From Proteiniphilum saccharofermentans (GTDB lineage Bacteria; Bacteroidota; Bacteroidia; Bacteroidales; Dysgonomonadaceae), in the NCBI RefSeq assembly GCF_900095135.1, contig NZ_LT605205.1:2108001-2172000 (forward strand): a stretch of 64,000 bases of DNA, written 5' to 3'. Positions 9,604 to 18,525 of this stretch are shown piece by piece (position 1 is the stretch's first letter; each line of letters begins with the position of its first letter). The notes beneath the pieces are model-generated. The model made no database searches and was not told the DNA's origin. It worked only from the letters and a program-made list of their open reading frames with translations. Position numbers and translations under genes: made by a program.

Positions 9604-10875
9604 ATGAATAAAAAAAGAAAAATACTTTGGTTTAGTTCCTTACAATTTTCAAACGAAAAAATTAAAACCACAGGTACGTGGTTAATTGCAATGGGAGATG
9701 CTCTCGCAAAAAGTCCGGGTATTGAACTTTATAATGTAAGCTACGGAGATGTAAAATCCATTACGCAAAATAATGTCAGTAATATAAATCAATGGATTAT
9801 ACCAGACAAAGAAAGGGAAAAGTGCCATGAAGGTACCAGAGAGGTAATCTCATTCATTATAAGAATCAATCAGGAAATAAAGCCCGATTTAATTCAGGTT
9901 TGGGGAACAGAAAGTGGTTTAGGCTTTTCAGTAATTAAGGCAAAACTTCAGACACCAATATTATTGGATATACAGGGTTTGTTATTTACTATTCCAAAAA
10001 ATTATTACGGAGGACTATCCCGTAATGATCTACTGGGATGTATTGGCCTGAAAGAAATACTTCGACCTCAAAATCATCCCTATTTTATCCGTAAAGAATT
10101 TGAAAAAAATGGAAAACATGAATGGCGCTTGATTCAACAGATGGAAAATATATCTGTGCAATCAGATTGGGTAAATTCAATTGTTCAGTACGTAAGTCCA
10201 AAAAGCAATATCTTCCACACCGGGATCATGCTAAGACGTGAATTTTACGAAACGCCTATTTGGGAATATCAAAATAATAGCCAAACGATAAACATCTTTA
10301 CATCATGTTCCGGAGCTATTCCTTATAAAGGTTTACAAGTTCTTTTTGAAGCGATTGTCCTGCTTAAAAATAAGTATCCCAATATAAAACTGAATATCGG
10401 TGGAGATATTCAAATTAATAAAAAATATTATGGATTGATTCGAGATGGTTATACCAGTTGGTTGCTTAAAAAAGTGAAGAAGTTAGGTATTACAGATTCA
10501 ATTTCCTGGTTAGGAAAGATGGACGTAGATGCAATGATAGCTGAAATACACAGGTCATCCCTGGTAGTAATTCCTTCTTTTGTAGAAACATATAGCCTGT
10601 TTATGGCAGAATGCATGATGGTGGGTGTGCCTATTGCCGCATCGTTTGCCGGAGCGATGCCTCAGTTGGCTGAACATAATAAGTCCGCTCTCTATTTTCC
10701 AACAGGAGACCATTGGGCATGCGCACGACAAATAGAGAAAATTATCACTGATCAGGAACTGGCTAAAAAGTTGTCTGCCGAAGCCCGAAAGACAGCATTG
10801 CAAAGAAATGACCAGACAAAAGTTCTTCAAATCCAGTTGGAAATTTATGACAGAATAATCAATGCGACATACTAA
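9604..10875 (+). CDS. Family 4 glycosyltransferase
   Basis: The product is 423 residues with a GT-B fold. The C-terminal half carries the donor-site pattern: GAIPYKGLQVLFEAIVLL near residues 238-255, SISWLGKMDVDAMIAEIHRSSLVVIPSFVETY near 300-330, and the E(x7)E-like FMAECMMVGVPIAASFAGAMPQL. It is probably a cytoplasmic enzyme adding a sugar to a lipid-linked repeat unit. It precedes the asparagine-synthetase-like pair with a 2-base gap, so the two genes are likely translated from one mRNA. Base composition is clearly more AT-rich than the flanking 1-9 kb genes, consistent with an acquired polysaccharide block. Confidence 0.88.
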   Translation: MNKKRKILWFSSLQFSNEKIKTTGTWLIAMGDALAKSPGIELYNVSYGDVKSITQNNVSNINQWIIPDKEREKCHEGTREVISFIIRINQEIKPDLIQVWGTESGLGFSVIKAKLQTPILLDIQGLLFTIPKNYYGGLSRNDLLGCIGLKEILRPQNHPYFIRKEFEKNGKHEWRLIQQMENISVQSDWVNSIVQYVSPKSNIFHTGIMLRREFYETPIWEYQNNSQTINIFTSCSGAIPYKGLQVLFEAIVLLKNKYPNIKLNIGGDIQINKKYYGLIRDGYTSWLLKKVKKLGITDSISWLGKMDVDAMIAEIHRSSLVVIPSFVETYSLFMAECMMVGVPIAASFAGAMPQLAEHNKSALYFPTGDHWACARQIEKIITDQELAKKLSAEARKTALQRNDQTKVLQIQLEIYDRIINATY

Positions 10876-10877
10876 AA

Positions 10878-12362
10878 ATGAATAATTTAAAATATAGAAG
10901 ACAGTTTTTATTCACACCAATTGAGTGTAGGCAACTTGAAGCGTGGCAAATAGAAAAAGTTGACAACCATTTTATCTATGTTCATCCTGATTGTCAATTT
11001 GAAAAATCATCAGGATTTTATGATTTGTATTTAATTGGTTACATTTTAAATCCACATGCTCCCGAAGAAACGTCAAAACAGATACTTGACAATCTTTCAA
11101 ACCTGAAAGACGTAAGCAGTTTTCCCAAAAAGCTATATAGTTTGGCTGGCCGATTCGTGTTAATCATTAAAACAGATAACGATTTCATCTTCTTTAATGA
11201 TGCTTGTGGCTTTAGGACAGTCTGCTATACAAAAGAGAAGGATAATTTTTTTGCCGCATCCCAACCATTATTGATTAATGAAGTTATATCTCTGAAAAAA
11301 ATAAAGGCCTACGAAGAATATTTTAATTCGGAGTATGTTGCAAATAACATAGAACACTATTTGCCGAGTGGTGTAACTTTGTATGAGAACGTGTTCCATC
11401 TGGTTCCAAATCATTATGTCAAGGCTTCTGAATCTGTACAAAAACGTTACTATCCGTTTCAAAAAATAAAAAGGAGAAATTATGCCGAAGGGGTGATTGC
11501 GTTTTCCACTCTTTTAAAAAAAATAATTTTGGCTGCACATAACAATCTGGATTTGACTTTTAGCTTGACGGCGGGTTGGGATACCCGGATTATTTTAAGT
11601 GGCTGTAAGGACATTGCTCGCGATATTACTTTTTATACACTGAGATACAGGGATATGGATGATAAGAATATGGATATAAGAATACCCAGGTCCCTGTCCG
11701 AATCGCTAAACTTAAATTTTGATATTTTAGATTGTCAAAAAGATATTACTCCCGAATTTGCCGAGATATATGAAGCCAATTCCTATATGGCTCATATTAA
11801 TGATTGGGGTAAAATTGCTTTTGGAATATCAAAAACTTTTCCCGGAGAAAAAGTAGCTGTGAAAGGAAGTTGTTCTGAAGTCGGTCGATGTTCGTGGTAC
11901 CCTGACGGAAAGCATAAAGCCCATTTGACGGATGAAGACTTATTGCAGGTAGAAAAAGGTTGGAGGGATGTAGCTATCATAAGAGAGGCAATAAGAAAAT
12001 GGCATGAATTGATAAAGGGGAACAATTTTAATTACCCCTTGATGGATTTATATTATTGGGAGCATCATATGGGTGCGTGGCAGGCTCAGAGCCAGTTAGA
12101 GTGGGATATAGTACAAGAGGTCTTCACGCCGTTCAATTCAAGAGAAATGTTTGATATAATGTTTAGTATTGATCCCTTAAAAAGGAAATACGAAAATCCC
12201 GCATTGTACTTCGATACCGTGAAATACTTATGGCCTGAAGTTTTGAGTGAACCGGTCAACCCTTATCCTTTCAAACAGAGAATACGATTATTTGTCTATG
12301 ATATTATGTCATACACAGGTCTTTTGAACATATATCAGGCAGTGAAAAAAAGAAAAAATTGA
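10878..12362 (+). CDS. Asparagine-synthetase-like protein, copy 1
   Basis: The 494-residue product has an AsnB-like two-part layout. The N-terminal half (about residues 1-190) resembles the Ntn-amidotransferase fold, with the shared core FFNDACGFRTVCY. The C-terminal half is an ATP pyrophosphatase-type synthetase domain with a PP-loop-like FSLTAGWDTRIIL near residue 228 in place of SGGLDS. The catalytic Cys-2 of class II glutaminases is absent (start MNNLKYRR), so glutamine hydrolysis is unlikely. Such AsnB paralogs can amidate or otherwise modify non-asparagine substrates. In a polysaccharide locus the target could be a sugar carboxylate or a peptide; this is inference. A close paralog follows downstream. 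Confidence 0.75.
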   Translation: MNNLKYRRQFLFTPIECRQLEAWQIEKVDNHFIYVHPDCQFEKSSGFYDLYLIGYILNPHAPEETSKQILDNLSNLKDVSSFPKKLYSLAGRFVLIIKTDNDFIFFNDACGFRTVCYTKEKDNFFAASQPLLINEVISLKKIKAYEEYFNSEYVANNIEHYLPSGVTLYENVFHLVPNHYVKASESVQKRYYPFQKIKRRNYAEGVIAFSTLLKKIILAAHNNLDLTFSLTAGWDTRIILSGCKDIARDITFYTLRYRDMDDKNMDIRIPRSLSESLNLNFDILDCQKDITPEFAEIYEANSYMAHINDWGKIAFGISKTFPGEKVAVKGSCSEVGRCSWYPDGKHKAHLTDEDLLQVEKGWRDVAIIREAIRKWHELIKGNNFNYPLMDLYYWEHHMGAWQAQSQLEWDIVQEVFTPFNSREMFDIMFSIDPLKRKYENPALYFDTVKYLWPEVLSEPVNPYPFKQRIRLFVYDIMSYTGLLNIYQAVKKRKN

Positions 12363-12394
12363 GGGAAAAAAATTAAATATCGGCCACATATTTA

Positions 12395-12423
12395 TATATT
12401 TGCGACAAATATTAAAATCACAG
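12395..12423 (+). promoter_or_regulatory. Promoter and AAAATCACAG leader motif before asparagine-synthetase-like copy 2
   Basis: TATATTTG at 12395-12402 is a TAnnTTTG -7 box. It is followed by GCGACAAATATT and AAAATCACAG (12414-12423). The stretch of roughly 27 bases from TATATTTG through the motif is identical to the one preceding the LuxR-type gene at 14259-14287. Confidence 0.65.
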
Positions 12424-12511
12424 TAAGATACAAATCCAAGATGGTACGGTCTTCGACTTGTTCGTATTGATGATTACCTCTATATTAAGAAACTCTTTAA
12501 TAACCCCAAAT

Positions 12512-14029
12512 ATGGATAACTTAAAGTTTAGAAGACAGTTTTTATTTACCCCCGTTGAGTGTAAGCGGCTTGAAACGTGGCAAATAGAAAAAAATGATAA
12601 ATATTTTATATACGTTCATCCGGATTGTCAATTTGAAAAATCATCAGGATTTTATGATCTGTATTTAATCGGTTACATTTTAAATCCACATGCTCCTGGG
12701 GAAACATCAAAACAAATACTTGATGATCTTTCGAATCTGAAAGATATAAATGATTTTCCAAAAAAATTATATAGTTTGACCGGTCGATTCGTGTTAATCA
12801 TTAAAACAGAAGACGACTTCATCTTCTTTAATGATGCTTGTGGTTTAAGGACAGTTTACTATACAAAAGACGAGGATAATTTTTATGCAGCTTCTCAGCC
12901 ATTATTAATCAATGAAGTTATACCTCTGAAAAAAACAAAGGTACATGAAGAATATTTTAATTCTGAGTATGTTGCAACTGTCAGAGAGCACTATCTGCCG
13001 AGTGGTGCAACTTTGTATGAAAACATTTTTCACCTAGTTCCAAATCATTATGTCAAGATTTCTGAATTTGAACAAAAACGTTACTATCCGTTTCAAGAAT
13101 TAAAAAGAAGAGATTATTCTGAAGGAGTAATAGAGTTTTCCACTCTATTAAAAAAGATAATTTCGGCCGCAAACAACAATATGGATTTAGCCTTTAGTTT
13201 GACAGCGGGATGGGATTCCAGAATTATTTTAAGTAGCTGTAAAGATATTGTTCCCAATATTACTTTTTATACATTGAAATACAGGAATATGAATGACAAA
13301 CATATGGATATAAGAATACCTATGTCCTTATCTAAATCGCTAAACTTAAATTTTAATATTTTAGATTGTCAAAAAAGTATTACCCCCGAATTTGCCGGAA
13401 TATATAGAGGTAATACCGATATGGCTCACATTAATGACTGGGGTAGAATTGCTTTTGGAATGTCGAAAATTTATCCACAAGAGAAAGTAGCCGTGAAAGG
13501 TAGTTGTTCGGAAATTGGTCGATGTGCTTGCTACCCAGATGGAAAGCATAAAGCCAATTTAACTGAAAATGATTTTTTACAAATGGAAAATGGTTGGGAA
13601 GAATTAGATTTTATAAGAGAAGAAATAAGAAAATGGCGTGAATCAATAAAAGGAAATAGTTTTAATTACCTCTTGTTAGATTTGTTTTATTGGGAGCATC
13701 GTATGGGAGGTTGGCAGGCTCAGAGTCAGTTGGAATGGGATATAGTACAAGAAGTCTTCACACCGTTCAATTCAAGAGAATTGTTTGATATAATGTTGAG
13801 TATTGATCCATTAAAAAGGAAATGTGAAAAACCTTCTTTATACATAGATACAATGAAATATTTATGGAGTGAAGTTTTGAATGAACCGGTCAACCCTTAT
13901 ACTTTCAAACGGAAAGTTCGAATTTTTGTCTATGATATTATGTCGTACACAGGTCTCTTGAAGATACATCAGGCAGCCAAAAAAAGAAGAATGAAACAAA
14001 GTGAAAAGTTGTTTGTAACGGGAAACTAA
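12512..14029 (+). CDS. Asparagine-synthetase-like protein, copy 2
   Basis: This is a tandem paralog of the gene at 10878, roughly three-quarters identical by eye along its length. The PP-loop-like motif is FSLTAGWDSRIIL near residue 229. It also lacks the N-terminal Cys-2 nucleophile, so it is not a normal glutamine-dependent asparagine synthetase. I start it at the ATG at 12512 (MDNLKFRRQF), which aligns with the start of copy 1. A longer frame from a TTG at 12458 overlaps a leader sequence. It has a 17-residue or so C-terminal tail (KKRRMKQSEKLF) that is absent from copy 1. It has its own promoter-like sequence at 12395. Confidence 0.75.
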   Translation: MDNLKFRRQFLFTPVECKRLETWQIEKNDKYFIYVHPDCQFEKSSGFYDLYLIGYILNPHAPGETSKQILDDLSNLKDINDFPKKLYSLTGRFVLIIKTEDDFIFFNDACGLRTVYYTKDEDNFYAASQPLLINEVIPLKKTKVHEEYFNSEYVATVREHYLPSGATLYENIFHLVPNHYVKISEFEQKRYYPFQELKRRDYSEGVIEFSTLLKKIISAANNNMDLAFSLTAGWDSRIILSSCKDIVPNITFYTLKYRNMNDKHMDIRIPMSLSKSLNLNFNILDCQKSITPEFAGIYRGNTDMAHINDWGRIAFGMSKIYPQEKVAVKGSCSEIGRCACYPDGKHKANLTENDFLQMENGWEELDFIREEIRKWRESIKGNSFNYLLLDLFYWEHRMGGWQAQSQLEWDIVQEVFTPFNSRELFDIMLSIDPLKRKCEKPSLYIDTMKYLWSEVLNEPVNPYTFKRKVRIFVYDIMSYTGLLKIHQAAKKRRMKQSEKLFVTGN

Positions 14030-14258
14030 CGGTAAGAAAAACAAAAGGACGTAAACGCCCAGTTAGATATAGAAAGCTTAATAAGGATTTCAAAAATGAG
14101 ATAGTGAGGAAAAGTGTGGAATTATTCTTCATGATACAAAAAATGTAAATTTATTTAACTAGCTTTTAATCAATGATATATAGGAAGTGTGTTTAATTTT
14201 TAATATTTTTAATATTTTTTTCTTGGTTAACTTGTGTTTAAATATCGACCATATGTTA

Positions 14259-14287
14259 TATATTTGCGACAAATATTAAAATCACAG
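14259..14287 (+). promoter_or_regulatory. Promoter and AAAATCACAG motif of the LuxR-type regulator
   Basis: The -7 box TATATTTG is at 14259-14266 and AAAATCACAG is at 14278-14287, five bases before the ATG at 14292. With initiation about 6-7 bases past the -7 box, the mRNA leader would be only about 20 bases and would consist mostly of this motif. Confidence 0.65.
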
Positions 14288-14291
14288 CAAA

Positions 14292-15119
14292 ATGCGAACC
14301 CAAGAAATTGAGGTCGGAATTGGTAATGAATACCAATTGAACGGCAAGATTGTACTTGATATCAATCAGATTCCCAGTCCCACTGCCATCTATATTCCTC
14401 TCAAGGAGGAAGTCATATTAAACAAGCGTGCTTATGAAACGTTGGGAATGCAAGATGGAGCAATTTTCGACCTGACGACATGGAGGAAGATCAATCCCTA
14501 TTTAGGAGACTGTTACCAAAAACTTAAGGATGACATTGTGAATGATCAGAAAGTGCATATAATTCTTCTGAATGGCAAGCACGAAATAATGAATTATTCT
14601 TTAAGTTGCATACACAATCCTTTGTTAGGAAAAGTGTATATTATTTACTTCTCAAAGGCATCGGAGAAATATTCGGTAGCTTCTATCTCATCACTCTATT
14701 CGGTAAAAGAGGAGATTGCAAAATTGAAACCCTATTTGAACAGAACAGGAAAGACCATGCACGAGAGTTTGATGAAGAAATATTTTAGGGAGGAGAACCA
14801 GCAACTGACCTTGGATGATCTGGTCTATTATGAAAGGGAATTACGTATTATCCAGAAAGCATATCCCTCACTGTCCCACCGAGAAGTGATCCTTTGCGGA
14901 TTACTTGTAAACGATATGGACAGCAAGGATATTGCTTCAATTACCAACAGAACCCTGGATGCGGTGTTCGTGACGATACATCGTATTAACAGGAAACTGG
15001 ATATACTTAACAAAAAACAATTAATAGATACGCTCAAAGAGTTGGTGAACAAGCACGATGAGGATCAGCCTGCCAACACCGCAGTTTCTGTATTGCAGGG
15101 ATATAATCTTATTCGCTAA
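14292..15119 (+). CDS. LuxR-type (GerE HTH) transcriptional regulator with PAS-like N terminus
   Basis: The 275-residue protein has a C-terminal helix-turn-helix of the LuxR/GerE kind: LSHREVILCGLLVNDMDSKDIASITNRTLDAVFVTIHRINRKL, about residues 196-238. The N-terminal 120 residues are an alpha/beta sensor-like region (IPSPTAIYIPLKEEVILNKRAYETLGM), probably PAS-like. There is no phosphoacceptor receiver domain, so it likely senses a ligand or protein partner. It sits before the wza-wzc unit and shares the AAAATCACAG leader motif with it, so it is a good candidate regulator of this polysaccharide. It converges with and overlaps the next gene by 11 bases. Confidence 0.75.
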   Translation: MRTQEIEVGIGNEYQLNGKIVLDINQIPSPTAIYIPLKEEVILNKRAYETLGMQDGAIFDLTTWRKINPYLGDCYQKLKDDIVNDQKVHIILLNGKHEIMNYSLSCIHNPLLGKVYIIYFSKASEKYSVASISSLYSVKEEIAKLKPYLNRTGKTMHESLMKKYFREENQQLTLDDLVYYERELRIIQKAYPSLSHREVILCGLLVNDMDSKDIASITNRTLDAVFVTIHRINRKLDILNKKQLIDTLKELVNKHDEDQPANTAVSVLQGYNLIR

Positions 15120-15564
15120 TTCGATGTCCTTTTAACTGGAAAGTGTTCTTGTAAGGAGTTTCATCGTCCTCGAACTGTATCTCGAAGTAAATACTATCTG
15201 AATTAATTATCTTTCCATTCGAAATTTTGATTCCGATAGCTTCCTCACTTACTTCGCAATTAGATAGTTCTGTTTGGAAAGTACCATTCTTTTCATCGAC
15301 AAATGCTTTGGTTTGGAATTTCCAGAATTCTATCTCCGTATCCTGAATAGTGATCGAATCACTTTTAGTTGAAGGATCTTTCAGCGTGATCACCTTGAAT
15401 GGTCCCGATACAAATGTGGAATCATTGTAGGCTGTTACTTCCCATTGCCCGGTGATGTTGACCAGCTTGGATGCATCACCTGTTGCACCATTATCCGCTT
15501 CTTTTTCACAAGAAGCAATGATTCCCAATGTGAGGAATCCCAGTAAATATATTATTTTCTTCAT
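15109..15564 (-). CDS. Small lipoprotein, lipocalin-like
   Basis: This 151-residue protein has a clear lipoprotein signal (MKKIIYLLGFLTLGIIASC, Cys-19). The remaining 130 residues are beta-rich, with a central ITGQWEVTAYNDST strand that resembles Bacteroidetes lipocalin-like lipoproteins. I cannot assign a ligand. It is transcribed toward the regulator gene and their 3' ends overlap by 11 bases, so opposing transcripts would be partly antisense. Confidence 0.65.
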   Translation of the reverse strand: MKKIIYLLGFLTLGIIASCEKEADNGATGDASKLVNITGQWEVTAYNDSTFVSGPFKVITLKDPSTKSDSITIQDTEIEFWKFQTKAFVDEKNGTFQTELSNCEVSEEAIGIKISNGKIINSDSIYFEIQFEDDETPYKNTFQLKGHRISE

Positions 15565-15752
15565 ACGATTGTTTTATGATTAGATGTATAGAAACTCACC
15601 CGAGTTATCCTTTTATACGTGATTGATAATAAGTTCGTTCTTCTATACGATTAGTGTAATGAATAATTGTATTAAGCCGAGAGGAAAGAAAGATGCATGT
15701 TCGTCGTTATATGCCTCAGGCTTTCAGATATTGCAATGATGTAATTTCTGAA

Positions 15753-17129
15753 TCAGGGAACATAGAGCGTTTTTAGGTGTGCCTTATCCCCGTTCTTTAC
15801 CAGGATAGTGTAATTACCTGGGGCGGGTCTGTTAGGCAGCACAGTATGGAAACGCTTTAGTGGTTTGCGATAGATGACCTGTAATTTGTTGTTGGCTCCA
15901 ATAATTTCGGCTGTTGGTGAAATCAAAGTTCCCACAACGTTCACACAAACCCGGTTGTATCTGTCCAGATAAATCCGGATGGAAGGGTCATTCTTTATAT
16001 TGGGGAGAGAAGTGTCCGGATTGTTAGTTTCTTGATCATTATTTCCGGGATTCTCGGGGTTAGGGGTCGGAGCAGGGTTTTCTTCCGGTTCATCCTCAGG
16101 GAGGGGAGTCGTTCCTTCTCCGGGATTAGATGGTGGAGCAGGTGAAGTTGACCCAGCCCTTCCGATAATTTTAGTCGGAAGGATAGATGCAGTTAGATTC
16201 TTATCATATTTGTTAGTTTCTATACCTGCAACCGGTTTCATATTGTCACCTATCCACCAGGATTGTCCGCTTACTCCGTTGCTGTTCGTATAATTAACGA
16301 TGTTATTTTCCATCCTGATAGTATGAGATTTGCCAAATTCGTTCTCATAATAATTTGTGGCGTAAAGAGCCACATTGGTAAAGTATTGTTTTTTGGCATA
16401 TATCTTGTTATTTCTCACAGTCATATTATGGCCTCCTGCAATTCCAATACCGTATTGTCCGGGATCGACAAGGATATTGTCTTCCGCAATTTGATAAGAA
16501 CCACCTATATCTCCTAACAGAATGCCTCCACCGTTTGGTGATGGACCACCGCCTCTGATCCAATTTCCTTTCACAATGATGGGGCTTTGTAGTGTTCCAT
16601 TGGATTGATTCACGTTGATTATATCACCAGGAGAACTATCTCCAAAAATGTTTTCGATAGCATTGTAACTGATACTGTTTCCACTTCCGGTTACCTTATC
16701 AAACAATGCAGCGAAGCCATTAATGGTATTATCTGATAATGCTAAAAGGCCACCGAGATTAAAAACGTCATTGTAGTCAAATTTTACAGTTTCTGATCTA
16801 TGTGCTCTCAGTGCCGTACGTACATTATCGAAAGAGTTATCTATGATTGTGATGTTTTTACAATCAGTAAGATAAATACCGATGTTGTTTGAAGAGAGAA
16901 ACTTGTTGTTTCTTATGATTACATTTTCACAAGCATATAGAGAAATAATATCTCCTTGGGTACCTGAAAACTCTAATCCTTCAATTACAAAATTGGATTG
17001 ACGTGTATGTTGAATCACGCCAGATTTCTTGTATGATCCGGTATATCTGGATCCTTGACCGTAAGATAAGTGTATTGGGAGGCATAATAATGTCAATCCC
17101 ATGATGATAATGTAGTTGTTTCGTTTCAT
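15753..17129 (-). CDS. Secreted right-handed beta-helix protein with proline-rich linker and C-terminal beta domain
   Basis: The 458-residue product has a signal peptide (YIIIMGLTLLCLPIHLSYG). About residues 40-290 are repeated short coils of the pectate-lyase/parallel beta-helix type, with recurrent IRNNKF-, ITIIDNSF- and VRNNKIY-like turns. A proline- and glycine-rich linker follows at about 325-375 (PLPEDEPEENPAPTPNPENP). The final 75 residues form a beta-sandwich-like domain ending APGNYTILVKNGDKAHLKTLYVP-like strands, resembling a secretion-system C-terminal sorting or adhesion domain. It could bind or cleave a polysaccharide. Its location between regulator and wza suggests involvement with this glycan; this is inference. 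Confidence 0.72.
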   Translation of the reverse strand: MKRNNYIIIMGLTLLCLPIHLSYGQGSRYTGSYKKSGVIQHTRQSNFVIEGLEFSGTQGDIISLYACENVIIRNNKFLSSNNIGIYLTDCKNITIIDNSFDNVRTALRAHRSETVKFDYNDVFNLGGLLALSDNTINGFAALFDKVTGSGNSISYNAIENIFGDSSPGDIINVNQSNGTLQSPIIVKGNWIRGGGPSPNGGGILLGDIGGSYQIAEDNILVDPGQYGIGIAGGHNMTVRNNKIYAKKQYFTNVALYATNYYENEFGKSHTIRMENNIVNYTNSNGVSGQSWWIGDNMKPVAGIETNKYDKNLTASILPTKIIGRAGSTSPAPPSNPGEGTTPLPEDEPEENPAPTPNPENPGNNDQETNNPDTSLPNIKNDPSIRIYLDRYNRVCVNVVGTLISPTAEIIGANNKLQVIYRKPLKRFHTVLPNRPAPGNYTILVKNGDKAHLKTLYVP

Positions 17130-17307
17130 CTTTTTTTCTTTCTTAGATAGTGTGTTTGAAATTTAAGCCCGATTGAATTCGTATTATTTTCAACTAAAAA
17201 CACAATAACGATTTCCCTTATACAAAGAGTGAACATGCCTGATTTTCCTAAGAGTGACTTCTACCGAAAGTAATCGGTTCAATGTAGCTTGTTGTTTGAT
17301 TGCGGTG

Positions 17308-17315
17308 CAAATATA
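17308..17315 (-). promoter_or_regulatory. Promoter -7 box for the beta-helix gene
   Basis: TATATTTG on the minus strand matches TAnnTTTG. It implies a leader of about 170 bases before the ATG at 17129. A plus-strand box at 17539 faces the other way, making this a divergent control region. Confidence 0.5.
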
Positions 17316-17538
17316 AGTGCTTTTTTTTTATCATCATGTTAAAAGACAAGACGATAGATGTGAAAAATATTCAAATTAATAAGAATTAGAACCCATTAAC
17401 GGAAAAATTTCACTATTTAGAACAAGTGTGAAAAATGAAAATGTTTAAAATAAATGCTACAGCCGTTTATATAAAAAAGTGTCGTTATTTTGTAATGTTA
17501 TGTAAGCTTTTTTTTATAGAAATGATCTATTCCCTACT

Positions 17539-17710
17539 TATATTTGCAGCACTTAACTAATTTAGTTAAGAATATAGAGGTCGACAAAATTAAAATTTTG
17601 TCATTGTATAGAAATTAAAAATCACAGTTACTGGTTGTTGTATGTTTGTTGTCCGTATTTTGTTGTAACATGGCGATATTGTGCAATTACCCCAAAAGAA
17701 AATTCAAAAA
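17539..17710 (+). promoter_or_regulatory. Promoter and structured leader of the wza-wzc operon
   Basis: A TATATTTG -7 box lies at 17539-17546. Downstream are two perfect inverted repeats: CTTAACTAA-T-TTAGTTAAG at 17552-17570, and GACAAAATT-AA-AATTTTGTC at 17583-17602. The motif AAAAATCACAG follows at 17617-17627, then about 83 bases to the wza ATG. Neither hairpin is followed by a T run, so they look more like protein- or RNA-binding elements than terminators. Confidence 0.6.
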
Positions 17711-18505
17711 ATGAAAAAGACTATTTATCTGCTGGCCTTTGCTTGCATGGTGGCTTCCTGTGTACAAGTAAAAGATATTGCCTACCTTCAGCAATCCGGT
17801 CAAGGGCAGACCATCCTCAACAGTGAAAAATATGATGCCCAAATCAAACCCCGAGACATTCTTTCAATTGCAGTAGTGAGCAGTGAGCCCGCAGCTGCGA
17901 GTAGATTCAATCTCGTTGCACCACAAATTGATGGGACGATGAGTTCTATCGTTTCCACGCCCGTATTACAAAATTACCTGGTGGACAGTGAAGGACAAAT
18001 CAATTTTCCTTCTCTGGGAAAGCTAAAGGTTGCCGGATTAACTACCAGGCAGTTGGAAGAGCATATCGGCAAGCAATTGGAACCATTTTTCTCGGAAGAG
18101 ATGCCGGTGATAACTGCCAGAATTATGAATTACAGCGTGAATATACTGGGAGAAGTACAGAGGCCCGGGAAATTTGAAACCTCTAACGGCCGGATAACCA
18201 TTTTTGAAGGGTTGGCCATGGCAGGAGATATGACCATATATGGCAAACGGAACAATGTGAAAGTCCTGCGCGAAAATGAAGATGGGGAAAAAGTAATTTA
18301 TACATTGAATCTTAACGATAAGAATGTATTTGATTCTCCGGCATTTTTCCTGGAACAAAATGATGTGGTTTATGTGGAACCCAATCAGACAAGAGCTAAT
18401 TCATCCAGATTTGGGGAAGCGGATAATTTCCGGAACTCCACTATATCAGTATTGGTTTCGTTAGCCACATTGGGAGTCACCATTTATACTTTGACACGCC
18501 GATAA
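17711..18505 (+). CDS. wza: Wza-type polysaccharide export lipoprotein
   Basis: This outer-membrane polysaccharide export protein has 264 residues from the ATG at 17711. The lipobox is in MKKTIYLLAFACMVASC. The Poly_export domain covers about residues 35-115 (YDAQIKPRDILSIAVVSSEP), and an SLBB-type domain follows (VNILGEVQRPGKFETSNGRITIFEGLAMAGDMTIYGKRNNVKVLRE). A hydrophobic stretch near the C terminus (STISVLVSLATLGVTIYTL) fits the Bacteroidetes form. An in-frame upstream ATG at 17681 would put ten residues before the signal, so I prefer 17711. It forms the export channel with the Wzc kinase encoded 20 bases downstream. Confidence 0.93.
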   Translation: MKKTIYLLAFACMVASCVQVKDIAYLQQSGQGQTILNSEKYDAQIKPRDILSIAVVSSEPAAASRFNLVAPQIDGTMSSIVSTPVLQNYLVDSEGQINFPSLGKLKVAGLTTRQLEEHIGKQLEPFFSEEMPVITARIMNYSVNILGEVQRPGKFETSNGRITIFEGLAMAGDMTIYGKRNNVKVLRENEDGEKVIYTLNLNDKNVFDSPAFFLEQNDVVYVEPNQTRANSSRFGEADNFRNSTISVLVSLATLGVTIYTLTRR

Positions 18506-18525
18506 ATATCTCAAAAAGGAAAATT

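Noticed and set aside
12458-12511. N-terminal extension of asparagine-synthetase-like copy 2
   Set aside because: It starts at TTG, overlaps the leader region and has no counterpart in copy 1; the ATG at 12512 aligns with copy 1.
10878-14029. Calling the tandem genes true asparagine synthetase B
   Set aside because: The Cys-2 nucleophile is missing and the PP-loop is altered, so only a family-level name is justified.
14036-14147. Short basic frame after copy 2 that faintly resembles the start of an IS3-type transposase (RYRKLNKDFKNEIVRKS)
   Set aside because: It is only about 35 codons, with no start, no inverted repeats and no partner frame. The resemblance is too weak to name a mobile element.
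17635-17826. 63-codon frame overlapping the wza start as a leader peptide
   Set aside because: It overlaps wza in another frame, has no plausible signal or start context and no repeated regulatory codons.
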